In this document: positions 50,124-59,200 of the stretch, piece by piece
Numbering within the stretch: position 1 is the stretch's first letter
Layout: each line of letters begins with the position of its first letter
Assembly (NCBI GenBank): GCA_003573975.1
Contig: AP018533.1
Coordinates: 248,001 to 312,000 of the forward strand
Reading direction: 5' to 3'
DNA length: 64,000 bases
Source: Clostridiales bacterium CCNA10
Lineage (GTDB): Bacteria > Bacillota > Clostridia > Oscillospirales > Oscillospiraceae
The notes under the pieces: model-generated
Databases searched by the model: none
Told to the model about the DNA's origin: nothing
What the model saw: the letters and a program-made list of their open reading frames with translations, nothing else
Made by a program: the position numbers and the translations under genes

Positions 50124-50888
50124 TTGAACAAACAAGCAATTTCAAACGCCCTGAAAGCGTTGCAGAAAACCGTGAAAAAGCACAGCCCGGAGATTTTGAC
50201 GGGCATCGGCATCGCCGGGATGACCGCCGCCGCTGTGATGGCGGTCAAGGCCACCCCCAAGGCCCTGCGGATGGTGGACGAAAAGGAAATCCGGGACGGA
50301 AAGCGCCTGACCACCGGCGAGATCGTCAAGACCACCTGGAAATGTTATATTCCCCCGGTCGTCACCGGCGTATGCTCCGCGGCCTGCATCATCGGGGCCA
50401 GTTCCATCAGCGCACGGCGCAACGCGGCCCTGGTCACAGCCTACACCATTTCGGAGACCGCGTTGAAGGAGTACCGGGACAAGGCGGTTGAGGTGGTCGG
50501 CGTGAAGAAGGAGCAGGCCATCCGGGACGCGGTGGCCAAGGACAAGCTGGAGAAGGCCAATGTCAAAGAGCGGGAATTCATTTCCACCGGACGGGGCGAG
50601 ACCCCCTGCTTCGACCCGCTGACCAACACCTGCTTCAAGTCGGACATCGAGAGCCTCCGCCGGGCGGAAAATACGCTGAACAAGCGGATGCGGGACGAGG
50701 TGAAGATCACCGTCAATGAGTTTCTGATGGAAATTGGCCTGGAGCCCTGCGACGACTCTATCGGAGAGACCATGGGGTGGGACATCGACAAGGGCTACAT
50801 CGAGCTGGACTTCAGCTCCCAGCTGGTGGACGGCGTCCCTTATCTGGTGCTGGGGCACCGGGTCCCGCCGGTCTATCTGGGCTGGTGA
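50124..50888 (+). CDS. DUF6353 family protein, paralogue 2
   Basis: This is a 254-residue protein with VKATPKALRMVDEKE and the second helix CYIPPVVTGVCSAACIIGAS, like its two paralogues. TTG 50124 is preferred, 8-9 nt after AGAGGAG; ATG 50088 is the alternative. The last third contains FSSQLVDGVPYLVLGHRVPP. Confidence 0.8.
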   Translation: MNKQAISNALKALQKTVKKHSPEILTGIGIAGMTAAAVMAVKATPKALRMVDEKEIRDGKRLTTGEIVKTTWKCYIPPVVTGVCSAACIIGASSISARRNAALVTAYTISETALKEYRDKAVEVVGVKKEQAIRDAVAKDKLEKANVKEREFISTGRGETPCFDPLTNTCFKSDIESLRRAENTLNKRMRDEVKITVNEFLMEIGLEPCDDSIGETMGWDIDKGYIELDFSSQLVDGVPYLVLGHRVPPVYLGW

Positions 50889-50892
50889 CATC

Positions 50893-50922
50893 CGCAGAAA
50901 TTGCATCTCCTATTATGGAGAA
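50893..50922 (+). promoter_or_regulatory. Cassette motif copy 10
   Basis: CGCAGAAATTGCAT then CTCCTATTATGGAGAA, the same as 49521-49550. Confidence 0.7.
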
Positions 50923-50960
50923 CCATCCAATGAACCTAACTTTACAAGGAGGAACTTGAC

Positions 50961-51248
50961 ATGGAAGAAATGAACGCAAGAGTGATGGAGAACGAGGTTA
51001 TGGACGAGACCGTGGAGGTCGATGAGGCCGTTGACAGCGGAAACGCTGGCGCGCTGGTCGCAGGAATCGTCGGAGGCTTCCTGGCTTACGCCGTGATTGG
51101 CGGGGCGAAGAAGCTCTGGGGGTTTGCGGGCGCCAAGCTGGCCGAGCGGAAGGCTGCCAGAAAGGCCGGGACCGACGCGGTAGACGTCGAGTACACCGAT
51201 GTCGAAGAGACTGCGGAGGATTCCGACGAGGGGAACTCTGAAAAGTAA
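50961..51248 (+). CDS. Acidic membrane protein
   Basis: This 95-residue protein has an acidic head, one transmembrane helix (AGALVAGIVGGFLAYAVIGG), a basic stretch and an acidic tail. ACAAGGAGGAACTTGAC precedes ATG. A terminator follows. Confidence 0.7.
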   Translation: MEEMNARVMENEVMDETVEVDEAVDSGNAGALVAGIVGGFLAYAVIGGAKKLWGFAGAKLAERKAARKAGTDAVDVEYTDVEETAEDSDEGNSEK

Positions 51249-51264
51249 GCAGAAGAGAGGTTCG

Positions 51265-51306
51265 CCGGGGGAGAGTACCTGTTTCAGGTGCTTTCCCTTT
51301 TTTGCT
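51265..51306 (+). terminator. Terminator
   Basis: GGGAGAGTACCT and AGGTGCTTTCCC form an imperfect long stem, followed by TTTTTTGCTTTT. Confidence 0.75.
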
Positions 51307-51328
51307 TTTGAAAGGAGAAAATTGCATC

Positions 51329-51694
51329 ATGAGAGGTATTTTGAAGAACACCCTGTTGTTATTGGGCGGTATGGCGCTGGGGAGCCTGGCGACACGGAGA
51401 GCGATCCGGTATGCCGTGGAAAACAGGTACGACCGTGTGAAGTACGAAGAGCCCATCTTTGGGACCGGGGAGGACGCCGAGCAGGTGCTGGACGGGCTCA
51501 AGACCCTCATCAGCACCTACGGCAACGCAACGGCGGCGGATTTGTATGAGCTGGCCGGCACCCACGATTTCAAATACGAGATGACAAGGATTGGCTGGAC
51601 CTCCGTGGACGGGGCGGAGATCGTCCAGACGGACGACGGCTATATCATCACACTCCCCCAGCCCAAGCCCATCACTTACAAGGAGGAACCGTAA
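51329..51694 (+). CDS. Membrane-anchored protein with duplicated C-domain (short)
   Basis: This 121-residue protein has an N-terminal anchor (ILKNTLLLLGGMALGSLA) followed by a domain (EDAEQVLDGLKTLISTYGNA, RIGWTSVDGAEIVQTDDGYI) shared with the next protein. GAAAGGAG precedes. The stop overlaps the next ATG. Confidence 0.7.
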   Translation: MRGILKNTLLLLGGMALGSLATRRAIRYAVENRYDRVKYEEPIFGTGEDAEQVLDGLKTLISTYGNATAADLYELAGTHDFKYEMTRIGWTSVDGAEIVQTDDGYIITLPQPKPITYKEEP

Positions 51695-52308
51695 TGGCAG
51701 AGTATCCCAACAACTCCCACAGTGCAAGGAAGAGAACGGATTCTACCGCACCGGGAAAAGCGGAAAAGAAGCTGGAAAAGGTGGTGACCGGAGCGGCCAA
51801 GACCCGGAAGAAGAGTGAGGCCCGGAAATTCGTCAACATCTTTGTCCCGGAGGACGGGGAGAACGTCAAGTCCTATATCATGATGGACGTGATTATCCCC
51901 GGCATCAAGAACGCCATCGCCGACGTGATCAGCATTGTGCTCTTCGGCGACTCCGGGCGCATCGGCGGAAGCAGGAGCAAGCGGGACGGACGCTCCCGGC
52001 TCACCTACTGGGACGACAGGCGGGATGACCGTAGAGAGTACGGACGGCCCAGAGCTGCCGCGGGCTTTGAATATGACGACATTATATTTGAGACCCGCGG
52101 GGACGCCGAGCTGGTGCTGGATCAGCTGGAATCGGCCATCGCCAACTACGGCATCGCGTCGGTGGCCGACCTCTACGACCTGGCGGGCATCACCTGCCGC
52201 AACTACACCGCCAACCGATACGGCTGGACGGACATTCAGTCGGCAAAGGTCATCCGAACTAGGGAGGGCTATACCTTGCAGCTTCCAAGGACGGTCCAGA
52301 TCAACTAA
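51694..52308 (+). CDS. Protein sharing C-domain with its neighbour (long)
   Basis: This is a 204-residue protein. The basic N-terminal half has KKLEKVVTGAAKTRKKSEAR. The C-terminal domain (GDAELVLDQLESAIANYGIA, RYGWTDIQSAKVIRTREGYT) is homologous to the preceding protein. The two are translationally coupled. The family is common in gut phages as far as I recall; function unknown. Confidence 0.7.
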   Translation: MAEYPNNSHSARKRTDSTAPGKAEKKLEKVVTGAAKTRKKSEARKFVNIFVPEDGENVKSYIMMDVIIPGIKNAIADVISIVLFGDSGRIGGSRSKRDGRSRLTYWDDRRDDRREYGRPRAAAGFEYDDIIFETRGDAELVLDQLESAIANYGIASVADLYDLAGITCRNYTANRYGWTDIQSAKVIRTREGYTLQLPRTVQIN

Positions 52309-52323
52309 AAGGAGGCGGACGCC

Positions 52324-52449
52324 ATGTGTGGATATTTGACCTCCAGCGGCTACAAGGGTCTGGTATGTGGCCGGTGGATGCTGTTCGCCACGGACACCGA
52401 GTATTACGAATACATGAGAGAGCATGAGGAGGAGCGCCATGCGGATTAA
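52324..52449 (+). CDS. 41-aa conserved peptide
   Basis: MCGYLTSSGYKGLVCGRWML... follows AAAAGGAGGCGGACGCC. It ends overlapping the next gene's start region (ATG at 52439). It is compact and aromatic-rich. Unknown function. Confidence 0.55.
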   Translation: MCGYLTSSGYKGLVCGRWMLFATDTEYYEYMREHEEERHAD

Positions 52450-52963
52450 CGCGGATTCATTTGTAGGCGTCGGCATCTGCATTTTGGGGCTTGTGGGCGT
52501 GGGCTACGCCATCGGCGTCCACTCCAAAATGAAGGTGATGTGTGACCGGCTGGATACCAGCATCGACAACCTGGCCAACAACACCGAGATTGATATTCCC
52601 GCAAAGGTCATTGACCAGGCGGTTCAGAAGGCCGTAGAGCGGGAGTCCTATTCCGCGGTCAAGCGGGCCACTGAGGAGGTCGTGGCCGACGCGAAGCGGG
52701 AGATCGAGAGCCGGGTGGGCACGGCGGTAAAGGCCCAGTATGACGCGATTTCGGACGGCGTGGCGGATCAAATCGCCAAGAATGTCGCCCGGATCGACGA
52801 GAGCAAGCTCAAGAAGGAGGTCGTGCAGAAGGCCAAGGAGCAGATCGCCGAGAAATTCGACGACAAGCTGGACGACCTGCTGGAGGAGTTCAACGGAAAT
52901 CTCCAGAACGTGGGGAAAATCTATAAATCTATTGCGAGATCATTTTCTAAGGAGGATATTTGA
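52439..52963 (+). CDS. Membrane coiled-coil protein
   Basis: This is a 174-residue protein with an N-terminal transmembrane segment (FVGVGICILGLVGVGYAIGV) and a long helical, charged domain. GAGGAGG precedes ATG 52439. It lies in a run of membrane proteins; no enzymatic motif. Confidence 0.7.
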   Translation: MRINADSFVGVGICILGLVGVGYAIGVHSKMKVMCDRLDTSIDNLANNTEIDIPAKVIDQAVQKAVERESYSAVKRATEEVVADAKREIESRVGTAVKAQYDAISDGVADQIAKNVARIDESKLKKEVVQKAKEQIAEKFDDKLDDLLEEFNGNLQNVGKIYKSIARSFSKEDI

Positions 52964-52965
52964 CG

Positions 52966-53931
52966 ATGAAAACCAATGAAATCATGAAATCTGTGAGCCT
53001 GACCTTCAACAAGGTGGGGTTCCGGCTTCAGAAGAAGAGCCCTGAAATCCTGGTGGCCGCCGGCGTGGTCGGCATAGTGGTGAGCGCCGTCATGGCCTGC
53101 CAAGCCACTCCCAAGGCCCTCAAGGTGGCAGAGAAGACCCAGGACGACGTCGAACGGATTCAGAGCGCCGAGGATTCCGGCGTTACCCAGGCCGGAGAGA
53201 CCTACACCAAGGAGGACGCCCGCGGCGACCGTATGCAGGTCTACGCCCACACCGGCTTCCAGTACATCAGGCTGTATGCCCCCGCCGTTCTGCTGGGCGC
53301 GGCGTCCATCACCTGCATCCTCACCAGCCACAAGCTCATGAGAAAGCGCAACATGGCGCTGGCGGCGGCCTATGCCACCCTGGACAAACACTTTAAGGAT
53401 TACCGCGGCCGTGTGCTGGAGCGGTTCGGCGAGCAGGTGGAGAAGGAGCTGCGCTACAACATCAAGGCCAAGGAGATCGAGACCACGGTGGTGGACGAGA
53501 ATGGTAAAGAGAAGAAGGTCAAGGAGACGGTGGACGTAGCCGCCGAGGGCTGGGACCCCTCCAAGTACAGCCCCTATGCCCGTATCTTTGACGAGGGCCA
53601 CCCCGCCTACATGAAGGATGCCGAGCGGAATAAATATTACCTGCTGGCCCTTCAGGCCCAGGCCAACGACCGGCTCAAGTCCCGCGGCCACCTGTTCCTC
53701 AACGAGGTCTATGAGATGCTGGGCTTCCGCCTGACCAAGGCCGGCGCCGTGGTGGGCTGGATCTATGACCCCAGAGAGCCCATGGGGGACAACTTTGTGG
53801 ACTTCGGCATGTTCGAGGTGTGCCGCGAGAAGGCGGTAGATTTCGTGAACGGCTACGAGCGGTCTTTTATCCTGGACTTCAACGTGGTAGGCGACATCAC
53901 CGACGCGCTGGCCACCCACCAGACGCTGTGA
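52966..53931 (+). CDS. DUF6353 family protein, paralogue 3
   Basis: This is a 321-residue protein, the longest of the three paralogues: CQATPKALKVAEKTQDD, a second helix (APAVLLGAASITCILTSHKL) and a long C-terminal part ending FILDFNVVGDITDALA. AAGGAGGATATTTGACG precedes ATG. Confidence 0.8.
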   Translation: MKTNEIMKSVSLTFNKVGFRLQKKSPEILVAAGVVGIVVSAVMACQATPKALKVAEKTQDDVERIQSAEDSGVTQAGETYTKEDARGDRMQVYAHTGFQYIRLYAPAVLLGAASITCILTSHKLMRKRNMALAAAYATLDKHFKDYRGRVLERFGEQVEKELRYNIKAKEIETTVVDENGKEKKVKETVDVAAEGWDPSKYSPYARIFDEGHPAYMKDAERNKYYLLALQAQANDRLKSRGHLFLNEVYEMLGFRLTKAGAVVGWIYDPREPMGDNFVDFGMFEVCREKAVDFVNGYERSFILDFNVVGDITDALATHQTL

Positions 53932-53941
53932 GGGCTGAGCC

Positions 53942-54520
53942 ATGAAGAAATTTTTGGCGACCCTGCTGCTTGCAGCCGTAATGCTCACCGGAGCGTCCTT
54001 CTGCGTGGAGTATGAGCCTGCCGCCGCTTTGGAGCCGGTTGTCACCCCGGTCCATGCGGTTGCGGAACAGGTCAACCTGACGGAGAAACGGGCTGATATT
54101 CCTCAGCCTGTGGTCTCCAAGCCCCCTGTCGTCCAGCCGGAGGAACCGATGGAAGAGCCCGACGCCGTCACGCTGACCCAGGAGGAGATCGACCTGATCG
54201 CCCTCTGCGTGATGGCAGAGGCGGAAGGCGAGCCGGAGGAGGGCCAGCGTCTGGTCATCGACACCATTTTGAACCGGGTGGACGACCCCCGGTTTCCCGA
54301 CAATGTCCACGACGTGATCTATCAGAAGAACCAGTTTGCCGGCATGTATGGAGAGCGTATCGAGCGCTGCTATGTGAAGGAAGAGCTGGTTCAGCTGGTC
54401 CGGGAGGAACTGGAGAACCGCACGAACAGCGAGGTGGTCTTCTTCAGGACCAGCCACTATCATTCCTACGGCGTCCCCCTGTTCCAGGTGGGGGCGCATT
54501 ATTTTTCCAGTTATGAGTAA
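53942..54520 (+). CDS. SleB-like cell-wall hydrolase
   Basis: This is a 192-residue protein with a signal peptide (KKFLATLLLAAVMLTGASF). A Pro/Val-rich spacer follows, then a Hydrolase_2 (SleB-type) domain with MAEAEGEPEEGQRLVIDTIL, NRVDDPRFPDNVHDVIYQ. It cleaves peptidoglycan in spore-cortex hydrolases; here it is exported and may help phage release or entry. Confidence 0.85.
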   Translation: MKKFLATLLLAAVMLTGASFCVEYEPAAALEPVVTPVHAVAEQVNLTEKRADIPQPVVSKPPVVQPEEPMEEPDAVTLTQEEIDLIALCVMAEAEGEPEEGQRLVIDTILNRVDDPRFPDNVHDVIYQKNQFAGMYGERIERCYVKEELVQLVREELENRTNSEVVFFRTSHYHSYGVPLFQVGAHYFSSYE

Positions 54521-54534
54521 AGGAGGCGCGCATT

Positions 54535-54630
54535 ATGAAAACCTGCATCAAAGCCCTGCTGTCCTACGCCCTGGCCACCGTATCGGGACTCTGCCTGGTC
54601 GGCGGCGTCACCATTTTGTCCAGGAGGTAA
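54535..54630 (+). CDS. 31-aa membrane peptide
   Basis: MKTCIKALLSYALATVSGLC... follows AAAGGAGGCGCGCATT. It is a single hydrophobic helix. It may be a holin-like or accessory micro-protein next to the hydrolase; the role is unproven. Confidence 0.5.
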   Translation: MKTCIKALLSYALATVSGLCLVGGVTILSRR

Positions 54631-54635
54631 GCGGT

Positions 54636-54800
54636 ATGGAGGGATTTGCAAATCTGGTGTCCATGCTGGACTACGCGGTCAACACCAGAAGAAAACGCCA
54701 CATCACCGGCGGGCTCCTGATCAGCGCGGCGCTGCTGTTCGGGGGCCTTGCCATTACCGTCATGAGCACTAAAGACGAAGAGGAGGACTACAATGAGTAA
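54636..54800 (+). CDS. Small membrane protein (54 aa)
   Basis: AGGAGGTAAGCGGT precedes ATG 54636. There is one hydrophobic helix (HITGGLLISAALLFGGLAIT) and an acidic tail. It overlaps the next gene by 8 bp. Confidence 0.6.
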   Translation: MEGFANLVSMLDYAVNTRRKRHITGGLLISAALLFGGLAITVMSTKDEEEDYNE

Positions 54801-55404
54801 ACTTGGCACAGCGCTGGCCTTTCTCGCAGGCGCCGCACTGGGGGGCGTTTCCGCATGGTATGTCGCCAAGACGCGGTACGACGAGCTTTCCGAGCAGGAG
54901 ATTGACTCCGCCAAGCAGGCCTTTTATGCCAGGGAGCAGCAGCTGAAGGAGGAGATCGCCGCTCTGAAGGAGCATCTGGCCAAAGAGGACGAGCCGGAGG
55001 AGGCGCCCAAAACCGTTTTGGCGGCCAACAAGAACCAGGAGAAGGGCGACATCAACGACTACGCCAAGATGGTCAGCCGGGTTGGATATTCCCGCACCTC
55101 GGTGCCCCCGAAGCCGGAGCATGAGGTGGAGGCCCCCTATGTCATCTCCCCGGGGGAATTTGGGGAGATGGATGGCTACACCCAGATCAGCCTGACCTAT
55201 TTTGACGACGGCATCCTTTCCGATGAGAACGGGGTCATCATCGACGAGCCGGAGGATATTGTTGGGGACGCTCTGAACCACTTCGGGGAGTACGAGGAGG
55301 ATTCCGTCTTTGTCCGGAGCGACCCCAAGCGGTGCGACTACGAGATCCTGCGGGACCTGCGCAGCTACGCGGAGTTCCGATCCACCCTTCCTCCGAAAAT
55401 TTGA
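54793..55404 (+). CDS. Membrane-anchored phage protein
   Basis: This 203-residue protein has an N-terminal anchor (TALAFLAGAALGGVSAWYVA), a coiled coil and a C-terminal domain (ISPGEFGEMDGYTQISLTYF, CDYEILRDLRSYAEF). Such proteins travel with DUF6353 genes in my experience. Function unknown. Confidence 0.7.
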   Translation: MSKLGTALAFLAGAALGGVSAWYVAKTRYDELSEQEIDSAKQAFYAREQQLKEEIAALKEHLAKEDEPEEAPKTVLAANKNQEKGDINDYAKMVSRVGYSRTSVPPKPEHEVEAPYVISPGEFGEMDGYTQISLTYFDDGILSDENGVIIDEPEDIVGDALNHFGEYEEDSVFVRSDPKRCDYEILRDLRSYAEFRSTLPPKI

Positions 55405-55420
55405 AAGGGAGGTCTGACGC

Positions 55421-55978
55421 TTGACCCGGGATGAACTGATTGACCAGTATTTTGACTGGATGTATCAGCTCGTGGTCGACGACCGATATTCTAACAAGTC
55501 CTATCGTAAGCTGTTTGCGCGGCTTTACGATACGGAATTCACCTATACGATTCCGATGGACGGCAACCGGGCCGAAGACGGCATCGACCTTAGATATCGG
55601 TTCGGTCGCGAGCAATTATATTCTGACGCCATGGTCGCGTCCTGCCTGGACGACCGCCCGTGCAGCATTCTGGAAATGATGATCGCCCTCGCCATCCGCT
55701 GCGAGGAGCACATCATGGACGACCCCGACGCCGGAGACCGGACGGGGCAGTGGTTCTGGAGTATGCTGGTGAGCCTGGGGCTCGGCTCCATGGACGACCG
55801 GAAGTTTGACCGATATTTTGTTGATCAGACGCTGGAGCGGTTCCTGGAACGCGGGTACGGACGCAACGGCGAAGGCGGGCTCTTTACCGTGGACAACGGC
55901 CGCGACATGCGGAACACGGAAATCTGGTATCAGATGAACTATTACCTGCGCGAAATCATCAGGGAGGGAGGCATTTAG
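55421..55978 (+). CDS. Conserved phage protein
   Basis: This is a 185-residue soluble protein with no recognised domain (TRDELIDQYFDWMYQLVVDD, MNYYLREIIREGGI). It starts at TTG after GGGAGGTCTGACGC. Its location before the replication module and compact fold are the only clues. Confidence 0.7.
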   Translation: MTRDELIDQYFDWMYQLVVDDRYSNKSYRKLFARLYDTEFTYTIPMDGNRAEDGIDLRYRFGREQLYSDAMVASCLDDRPCSILEMMIALAIRCEEHIMDDPDAGDRTGQWFWSMLVSLGLGSMDDRKFDRYFVDQTLERFLERGYGRNGEGGLFTVDNGRDMRNTEIWYQMNYYLREIIREGGI

Positions 55979-55979
55979 C

Positions 55980-56228
55980 ATGAGTAAAAAGGGAAAATTC
56001 GTGGATATCTGCACGCTGGAGGACTTGACGGCCCTGGTAAACCACAACTTCCAGGCCTTTGAGAAGCGGGTGGCCAAGCTGAGCCGTAAAAGCAGCATGT
56101 TGACCGTGCTCGCCGTTGCCGCAGTTGTGGGCGTTTACGCCCTGGCGGCGGAGAACCGGAAGCGGGAGGAACAGGTCTACCAGCTTTCGGTCCGTGTGAA
56201 AAAACTGGAGTATGATAAAGGAGAGTAA
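55980..56228 (+). CDS. Small membrane coiled-coil protein
   Basis: This 82-residue protein has a transmembrane helix (MLTVLAVAAVVGVYALAA) between charged helices. It is packed 1 bp after the previous stop, and 8 bp before the replicase gene. Confidence 0.7.
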   Translation: MSKKGKFVDICTLEDLTALVNHNFQAFEKRVAKLSRKSSMLTVLAVAAVVGVYALAAENRKREEQVYQLSVRVKKLEYDKGE

Positions 56229-56236
56229 GTGACCCG

Positions 56237-59200
56237 ATGCTGGACTTCTTGATGATTTCAACGCGCAGCGGGAAACGCGGCATCATCGAGATCTATCCCA
56301 AGTTTATCATCAAGAAAAGTAGCGACCTCATGATCAGAGGCGGCGACTTCTATGCAATCTGGATTGACGAACGGGGTATGTGGTCGACTGATGAACAGGA
56401 CGCGGTCGACTTGATCGACCGTGAGCTGGACCGATACGCAGAAGAAAACCGCACGCGCTTTGACGGCAACATTCGCGTCCTCCATATGTGGGACGCGGAA
56501 ACTGGCATGATCGACACCTGGCACAAGTATTGCCAGAAGCAGATGAAAGACCAGTTCCATATGCTCGATGAAAAGCTGATATTCTCCAACACGAAAGTGA
56601 CCAAGCGCGACTACGCCAGCAAGTCCCTCCCCTACCCCCTGGAGCCGGGGGAGACTCCGGCGTGGGAGCGTCTGGTCTCCACATTATATTCTCCCGAGGA
56701 GCGGCACAAGATCGAGTGGTGCATCGGGGCTATCGTTACCGGGGAGTCCAAGAAGCTGCAAAAGTTTCTGGTCTTCTATGGAGCGGTGGGCACCGGAAAG
56801 AGCACCATCATCAATGTGATCATGCAGCTCTTCGAGGGATACCACACCAGCTTCAGCGCCAAGGACCTGGGCTCCTCCAGCAACGCCTTTGCTCTGGAGG
56901 CCTTCCGCGCCAATCCGCTGGTGGCCATTCAGCATGACGGCGACCTCTCCCGCATCGAGGACAACACCCGCATCAATTCGCTGGTGTCCCACGAGATGAT
57001 GACTGTCAACGAAAAGTTCCGCTCCGCCTACTCCAACCGCTTTAAGACCTTCCTCATCATGGGAACCAACAAGCCGGTCAAGATTACGGACGCGAAATCC
57101 GGCGTCATCCGAAGGCTGATCGACGTGACGCCCACCGGGGACAAGGTTCCGCCGGACGAGTACCGGAGGCTGACCCGGCAAATCCCCTTCGAGCTGGGCG
57201 GCATTGCCTATCACTGTCAGGAGGTCTATCTGGAGGACCCGGACTACTACAACGATTATATTCCCATCGCCATGATGGGGGCCTCCAATGACTTTTATAA
57301 CTTCATCGTGGACTCCTATCATGTGTTCAAACGGGACGATGGCGTGTCCCTGAAGTCGGCCTGGGAGATGTATAAGGTCTACTGCGAGGACGCCAAGGTG
57401 CCCTACCCCGTCTCCCGCATGATATTTAAGGAGGAGCTGAAGAACTACTTCCGGTGTTACGAGGAGCGGTTCAGCATGGGGGACGGGTCCCGCGTTCGGA
57501 ACTATTACAGCGGGTTTCGGACGGAAAAATTTGAGGAACAGGCGCCGGAGGACAAGCCGGTGTCGCCCCCTCACCCCACCATCGACTTTGTGGAGGGGCA
57601 GGCTTCGGCGTTTGACAAGGACTGCGCCGACTGCCCCGCCCAGTATGCAGGCGGAGAAGGCACGCCCCGTAACAAATGGGAGCGTGTCCGGACAAAGCTG
57701 TCCGCCCTGGACACCAGCAAGCTGCACTACGTCAAGCTCCCGGAAAACCACATCGTCATCGACTTTGATATTCCGGACGAGCAGGGCCAGAAGTCCTTTG
57801 AGCGGAATCTGGCCGAGGCGAGCAAGTGGCCGGCCACTTATGCGGAGGTAAGCAAGAGTGGCTGCGGCATCCACCTGCATTATATTTATTCCGGAGACCC
57901 GACGCGGCTCAGCCGGATTTACGACGACCATATCGAGGTCAAGGTCTTTACCGGCAACAGCTCCCTGCGCCGCAAGCTCTCCAAATGCAACAACCTGCCT
58001 ATCGCTACGATAAGCTCTGGATTACCGTTGAAAGGAGAAAACAATGTGGTAAATTCCAAAGTCATTCAAAGCGAAAAAGGGCTTAGAGTTCAGATCAAGC
58101 GAAACCTCAATAAGGAAATCCATCCGGCTACTAAGCCCTCTATCGACTTTATCCACAAGATTCTGACGGACGCCTATGAGAGCGGTATGCCCTACGACGT
58201 CACCGATATGCGCAACGCGGTCCTGGCCTTCGCCGCCAACAGCACCAACCAGGCGGAATACTGCATCAAGCTGGTGAATAAGATGCCCTTCAAATCCGCC
58301 GAGGACGGGCAGGGGGTGAAAAACGACGAGGCCAAGCTGGTCTTTTATGATGTAGAGGTATTCCCCAATCTGTTCCTGGTGAACTGGAAGATCGAAGGCC
58401 CCGGTCAAACCGTGGTCCGGATGATCAACCCCAAGCCCACGGAGATCGAGGAGCTGATGAAGTTCCGTTTGGTGGGGTTCAACTGCCGCCGGTACGACAA
58501 TCATATTTTGTACGCCCGGCTGATGGGTTACACCAACGAGCAGCTCTACAACCTGTCCCAGAAGATCATCAACAGCGAGAAGAAGGCCCGAAGCACCAAC
58601 TGCTTCTTTGGGGAGGCCTACAACGTCTCTTATACGGACGTGTATGACTTCTGCTCGGTCAAGCAGAGCCTGAAGAAATGGGAGATCGAGCTGGGTCTTC
58701 ATCACCAGGAGCTGGGTCTTCCCTGGGACCAGCCGGTTCCGGAGGAGATGTGGCAGAAGGTCGCGGAATACTGCGACAACGATGTCATTGCTACCGAGGC
58801 CGTCTTTAATGCCCGGAAAGCCGACTTTGTGGCCCGGGAGATCCTGGCGGACGTGGCCGGGATGACGGTGAATGACACCACCAACTCCCTCACCACCAGA
58901 ATTATATTTGGCGGAAACAAGCGCCCCCAGGACCAGTTCAATTACCGGAATATGGGCGACACGACGCAGATCTATGACCCGAACCGGGACCTGCCCTTTA
59001 CCATGGGAGAACCTGAGTTCGACGAGTTCACCGCCTTTGACAAAAAGGGACGCCCCATCTTCCCCGGATACAAATTCGAGGGCGGGAAGTCCCTCTATCG
59101 CGGTGAGGAGGTTGGCGAGGGCGGCTACGTCTATGCCGAGCCGGGTATGTACGGCGACATCGCCCTGCTGGACATTGCCTCCATGCACCCCTCCAGCATC

